From: Ctena decussata
Taxonomy: Eukaryota > Mollusca > Bivalvia > Lucinida > Lucinidae
Length of the DNA: 64,000 nt
Reading direction: 5' to 3'
NCBI GenBank assembly: GCA_963989385.1
Contig: OZ022502.1
Location: 53,747,454-53,811,453 of the forward strand
In this document: in pieces, positions 45,401-52,100 of the stretch
How positions within the stretch are numbered: position 1 is the stretch's first letter
Layout of the letters: every line of letters starts with the position of its first letter
The notes under the pieces: generated by a model
What the model was told of the DNA's origin: nothing
The model's input: the letters and a program-made list of their open reading frames with translations, nothing else
The model's database searches: none
Position numbers and translations under genes: made by a program

Positions 45401-48400
45401 AAGTGATATTTGATGATCTGGTAGATATTTATTGTACCATAGTCTAAAACATGTTACTTTTTACCAAATCTGTCATGTTTTGTCAATCCAGAACTAAGTC
45501 ATTGCCTTCATGTCTTTTTGGCTGACTGGAATTTAATTGATCAGCAACGCTTCCATTATATGGTTGGATTCACTACTTCTGCAGTATCTAACCAAAGCAG
45601 TAACACTTCCATTATATGGTTGGATTCATTACTTCTGCAGTCAGTAACACTTCCATTGTATGGTTGGATTCACTACTGCAGAAGAAGTGAATCCAATCAT
45701 ATAATGGAAGTGTTCTGTAGTAAAGGGTCAGGAGAAGTTTCACTTCATGTAATCTGGTAAATTCATAACTGTGCATTGTTTGAAAACTTAATATCAACAA
45801 ATCACTTCATGTAATCTGGTAAGTTCGTAACTCTATGCTTTTGTTTGCAAACTTAATATCAACAAATCACATCATGTAATCTGGTAAGTTCGTAACTGTA
45901 AGCTATTGTTTGAAAACTTAATATCAACAAATCACTTCATCAGGGCTACAGAAATCCGATTTTTTGTCGGTCCGGACCGATTTTGAGTTCGAAAAACCGA
46001 TTCAGTTGGCATAAGGCACATTTTTTTCGGTCCGAAAAAACATGATTTGCGATGTATGATGACATAATTACCTGGATTTTAGCCATGTGTCATATTATTA
46101 ATCCAATAATCACGCACTGCTGTCAAAAGTTATCACAGATAAACAAAGTCTCGATTGTCTTGCCAAGGTGTGAACACGGACTCAATTTTAGAAATCTTCG
46201 ATAATTAGCATGTGTCACATATTTTTTTTTCTTCGTCCGAAGGTACCTTTTTCCAAGTATATTCATATTTCAAGGGAATCAACTCGAATACGGTAAAATA
46301 CGTCAATCGTAATACTTCGGCCAATTCTGTAAATGAAGATCGGCGAGGATGTCCGATTGGTACAGCATGTGTACTTTCGCTTTCGCTTTCGGTCTGACTG
46401 TCTCTGCGCTTTAAAGCGCATTTTTCACGATAAGTAAGAACATTTAAATGGCTACTTCAGCGATGACATCTGCGTTATAGCGGCGCTCCAGTGTAGTCAT
46501 TAGTTTTCGTAACTTTTTTTGGATTGTGGAATACACAGTGTAGTCATTAGTTTCGTGTCGATTTTGGATTTCGTATGACGTCATCGGCCGTCCGGACTGA
46601 TTTGGATTTCAAAATTTCTGTAGCCCTGAACTTCATGTAATCTGGTAAGTTTGTATCTGTAAGCTATTGTTTGAAAACTCAATATAAAAAAATCACTTCA
46701 TGTAATCTGGTAAGTTCGAAACTGTGCTATTCTTTGAAAACTTAATATCAACAAATCACTTCATGTAATCTGCTAAGTTCTTAACTGTAAGCTATTGTAT
46801 GAAAACTTAATATCAACCATTTACTTCATGTAATCTGGTAAGTTCTTAACTGTATGCTATTGTTTGAAAACTTAATATCAACAAATCACTTCATGTAATC
46901 TGGTAAGTTCGTAACTGTTAGCTATTGTTTGAAAACTTAATATCAACCAATCACTTCATGTAATCTGGTAAGTTCGTAACTGTATGCTATTGTTTGAAAA
47001 CTTATGCCTCATTCACATGCGCAGATTTACTTACGTAAGTATATTTGCATATAAGTAAATTTGCTCACGTGAGTAAAAGTTACCTAGAGCAAATTTTCTT
47101 AGCGTTAACATGGATTTTAAGTTCTAGGAGTATTTCTTAATTTTTATCAATCATTTATTAAAATTTCAGAGATGATGCACTAATTTATCATGTACTGGCA
47201 ATGCAAAAGGAAACTTTTTGTGCCCCCAACTTCCAACTTTGGAGAAGTTGCGGGAAGTTGGGGGAGGAGGGGGGTTTGGTGGTTGGGGGGGGGGAGATTA
47301 TGATGCACTAATTTATCATGAGCTGGTGAAAAGGAAACTTTTTATGCCCCCAACTTTGGAGAAGTTGTGTGTGTGTGTGGGGGGGGGGGGGCATGGCAGT
47401 CTGTCCATCAGTCTGCTACCCATCCATCTGTCTGCTACCCATCTAAATGTCAAGAAATAGGAACTTGAAATTTTATCACATGATCAGTATGCAAAGTAAG
47501 CAAATAAGTGTGTTTTTTTATTATTTTTTTGTCTGCATGTCACATATTTCCTGAGTTATGCACTTTTTAGCTCACCTGAGCCGAAGGCTCACAGGTGAGC
47601 TTATAGTATAGGCAGGCATCCGTCGTCCGTCGTCCATCCGTCGTCCGTCCGTCCGTCCGTCAATATTTTCAAACGACATCTCCTCTGAAACTACATGGCC
47701 CATTGTTACCAAATTTCATATATAGCATCTATAGGCAGGGGGAACCAATAATACTGTTTTTAATCCAAATCGCTTCAGAACTTTGGTTGCTATGGCAACT
47801 TAAAGTTTCCATTGACTTGTATGGGAAAAATTGAAAATTTGCATATATTGCTATGTCACTGCAGATATTTTGACAAAACTTTTACAGAAATGTTCCTTGA
47901 GAAGTCCTCCATCAACCACATGAAATTTTTGTCAATTGCACAATTTGGCTGGTTGCCATGGCAACCGAATGGTTAAAAATAGAAAAAATATTCAAAAATC
48001 ATCTCCTCAGAAACTATGCAACCAATAAAGCTCAAACTTCACAGAAAGGATCTTGGCACTGCCCTCTATAAAAGTACTGTTTTTCTTGGCAATTGCTCTA
48101 GCAGTTTGGTTGCTATGGGAACTTAAATTTGCCATTGACTTATAATGGCAAAATAGAAAATTTGCATTTATTGCTATGCCACTGCAGATATTTTGACAAA
48201 ACTTTGATAGAAATGTACCTTGAGTAGTCTTTAACCAGCCTTGTTAAATTTATACAAATTGGGCAATTTTTCTGGTTGCCATTGCAACCGAATAGTTAAA
48301 AATGGAAAAATATTAAAAAATCATCTCTGCATAAACTGTGTGGCCAATAAAGCTCAAACTTTACAGAAAGAATCTTAGTACTAGCCTCTATAGAATTACT

Positions 48401-49105
48401 ATTTTTCATGGCAATTACTCCAGCAGTTTGGTTGCTATGGCAACTAAGAGTTTCCATTGACTTATAATGGGGAAAATGGAAATTGGCAATTTTTGCTGTC
48501 TCACGGCTTTTATTTAGATTTTCTTTCTACAGAAATGTTTCTTGAATAGTCCTCTATATTTCATATGAATTTTCTCCAAATCGCTGAATTTGATTGGTTG
48601 CCATGGCAAAATATAGGGTAAATTTTGGAAAAAAAAAAGAAAAAATGAAAAAATCTTCTGCTCAGAAGCCATATGGGGGATGAAGCTGATATTGTGCAAA
48701 CATGTTGATGACAGAAGCCTCTACATGAATTTGTGTTTTTTTTCCAACCCAATAAGAACTTTGGTTGCTATGTCAACTTATAGTTTCCATTGACTTATAA
48801 TGGGGAAAGCGAAGCCATGAGGAAGATGAAGCTGATACTTTGCATACATATTAATAACATTAGCCTCTACCTAAAGTATATTTCATATTATCATTGCCCA
48901 TGTGAACTGGTTGCTATGGCAACTTAAAGTTTCCATAGACTTACAATGGGGAAAGTGGACATTTGGTATTTATTTCTGTGTTACGGCAGATATTTTGACC
49001 AAAGCTTTACAGAAATGTTCCTAGAGTAGTCCTCTATCAGCTATAAGAATTTTGCCCAAAGACCTGATTTTGATTGGTTGCCGTTGCAATTGAAGGGCCA
49101 AATTT

Positions 49106-49141
<36 letters not shown>

Positions 49142-52100
49142 CAAAGATCTTCTTCTCAGAAGCCATTAAGGGGAGATAAAGCTTATTTTTTGCATAAATG
49201 TTTGTGATATTATCCTCTACATAAATGGTGTGTTTTATTGCTGTTGTGCATGTTGTTTTGTTGCTGTGGCAACTTAGTTTTTCCAACATAACCTCAGTGC
49301 TCAGGTGAGCGATATAGGGCCATTGGCCCTCTGGTTTTCAAGGTAGTGCAAGTTAGCCTATGGACCCTTGTGAACAAAATATCTCATGAACCCCTGGTGC
49401 TAGGATCATTATTATTCGCAGGATGACATTTCCCATGGTGTAGATGACCTGATTAACTTTTGAAAAATATTCACGAATTTTTTTACCCAGTTATGCCCCT
49501 TTTTCGACTTAGTGGTACAAAGTTACCCTTACATATGGTCAAGAACCGTAAGAGAAAGGAGCTTGAAATTTTATACACAGATTAGTTTAAAAATAAGCAA
49601 ACTCCTGTTCTTTTTTTTTCTTTTTTTTCTTGACTGGTCTATCATATTGTCACCTCTATACCTCATGCTAAAGCAATACTGTATGCAGTTTGTGATTTTC
49701 AGTTATGTATTTTTATGCCGTATATCATAAATCTTTGGTTGAGTTATTCCCCTTTTTCAGACATAGGCATTCTATTTAAGAATGATAATAATAATAATGA
49801 CTTTAACTATAGAGGATAACTCAGTTGGACAAGTCCAATCTTCCCCAAAGCATATACAATATTTACATTGACATGGTAACTAATCTGCTAAGAACATGAG
49901 AACTTAATGGCATGCACATGTGGTTAACCCATTTATGTCTAATGTCCCATAAAAGAGTTTGGCGAACAGTCTAGACCCTAACCAATAACCTTGTGAACAA
50001 AATATCTGAAGAACTGCATAAGCTAGCATGTTTATATTTGGCATACAGTTACTGACCAAGGTATAGATGGACTGATTAACTTCTGAGCATATTTTGTAAA
50101 TTTTTTATTTAGTTATTCCCCTTGTTTGGACATAGGCATTTTGATCAACAAGCTTGCAAACACATTATCTGAAGAGCCCTTTAAGCTATGATCCTTATAT
50201 TTGACATACAGTTACAGGCCAAGGTGTAGATTAAGCGATTAAAGTTTGAGCATAATTTGTAAATTTTCGGTTGAGTTATTGCCCTTTTCTTGAACATAGG
50301 CATTTTATATAGGAACAACTTTGTGAACAAAATATCTGTAGAACCCCTTAAGCTCGGTTCTTCATAATTGGCATACATCTTTAAATCAAGGTGAAAATCG
50401 CCTGATTATCCTTTCAGCATTTTGCTAAAAGTCGTTGAACTGTCTTTTTCGCACACAGGCATTTATTTAATACAGACCTTTCCCTTCAGTGACAGCACAG
50501 AGACATTCATTTCTATGGAAAATTTAACAGTGTAAGTCATCCCGTGAACTTGAAGATGGGGTCAGGGTCACTAAACTCTAATCCGCATTTTGGCTAGTCT
50601 CAATGGGATATTTATACAAATCTGGTGAAACTCCACTCACCGGTTTAAAAGATACAGAGACTGAGTATACATGATACAGAAAAGTATCCATTCTGTGTCC
50701 ACCTGTGACCCTGAAAAAGGGGTCAAGTTAACAAAAAATTAGATTTTTGCTTGACCCAGTGATCTAACTGTCTATATATTCTATCCCATAACCTTACTAG
50801 GTCGTTGGGGCACCACAGATGACTTCAAAACAATCCCTTTCCACCTTGTCCTGTCTTCAGCTGCTCTAGTTGAGCTGGCAAAATCCATTCCTGTCCACTC
50901 CCTGATATTGTCTTCCCACCTCTTCTTCTGTCTACCTCTTCTTCTTTTTCCTTTCACTGTGCCCTGAAGAATTGTCTTTGCTAAACCAGAAGACCTTGAG
51001 ACGTGGCCAAACCACCTTAGTTTCGGTTTCTTGACCAGCGTAAGGAGTTCATCATATTCTCTAATGGCAGCTTGGATCTTCCTGCGAACCTCCTCATTGG
51101 TAATATGGTCCTTGTACGAAATGTTCAGTAACCTTCGGTAGCATCTCATCTCAAAGGCCTGCGTTCTTTTCTCTAACTCTGCTGTCAAGGTCCATGATTC
51201 ACAGGCATACAGAAATATGGAAATGACAAGGGAGCGCATAAGTTTCACCTTTGATCCAAGAGATATATTGTTATCTCTCCAAATTGGTTTCAGCTTAGTA
51301 AGAGCTGAAGTGGCTTGTGCAATCCTTGAGAGAACCTCCTGTTTTGAGCCATCATCTGAGACAACTGCTCCAAGGTATTTGAAGCTGCTTTTGGTACCCA
51401 GCTTCTGTTCTTTTACCTTGATCTCCCTCTGGATGCCGTCTGCGCTGTTCGTCATCAGTTTGGACTTCTCAGCACTGATCTCCATCTTATACCTTGTGCA
51501 GGTTTGGTCGAGACTTTCAACTAGAGCTTCCAGTTCCTGCTCTTCCTCAGCCAGAGCATCTATGTCATCAGCAAACCGCAGATTGGTAATGTTTCTGCCA
51601 CCTATGCTAACCTTTCCTTCATGTTCTTCCAGAGCATCAGACATGATCCGTTCGAGAAAAATGTTGAAGAGGGTGGGTGACAGAAGACATCCTTGTCTTA
51701 CTCCAACTGTTGTTCTGAACCATTCTCCTGTGCTGCCATTTATCAGGACTGCACTTGTAGCCTTGTCGTATAGCTGCTCAATGGTGCGAAATAGATTTGC
51801 ACTTATATTGTACTTCCGCATGGTGGCCCATAAGGCTGCATGCCATACCTTGTCAAAGGCTTTTTTGAAATCAATGAAGACATGGTACAGATTCTGCTGA
51901 TGTTGGAGATACTTTTCACACAGGATTCTAAGGTTGAAGATTTGTTCTGTGGTGCTCCTTCCTGCTCGGAACCCAGCCTGTTCCTCAGCAATTATCTCCT
52001 CGGCTTGTGGTTTAAGCCTGTTCAGATGACTTTCAGCATGACTTTGCTTGAATGACTGATGAGGCTGATGGTTCTGTAGTTCTGGCAGAGCTGTAGGTTG

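Noticed and set aside
45741..47001. Regular short repeats as a CRISPR array
   Set aside because: Units are contiguous 65-bp tandem repeats with no unique spacers, in animal DNA with spliced genes.
49110..49139. Long T run as the poly(A) tail of a - strand retrocopy
   Set aside because: It lies inside a family i element with homologous sequence on both sides and no gene-like sequence next to it.
51217..51900. 227-codon open frame on the + strand
   Set aside because: It is the antisense of the LINE reverse transcriptase; the - strand carries all RT motifs.
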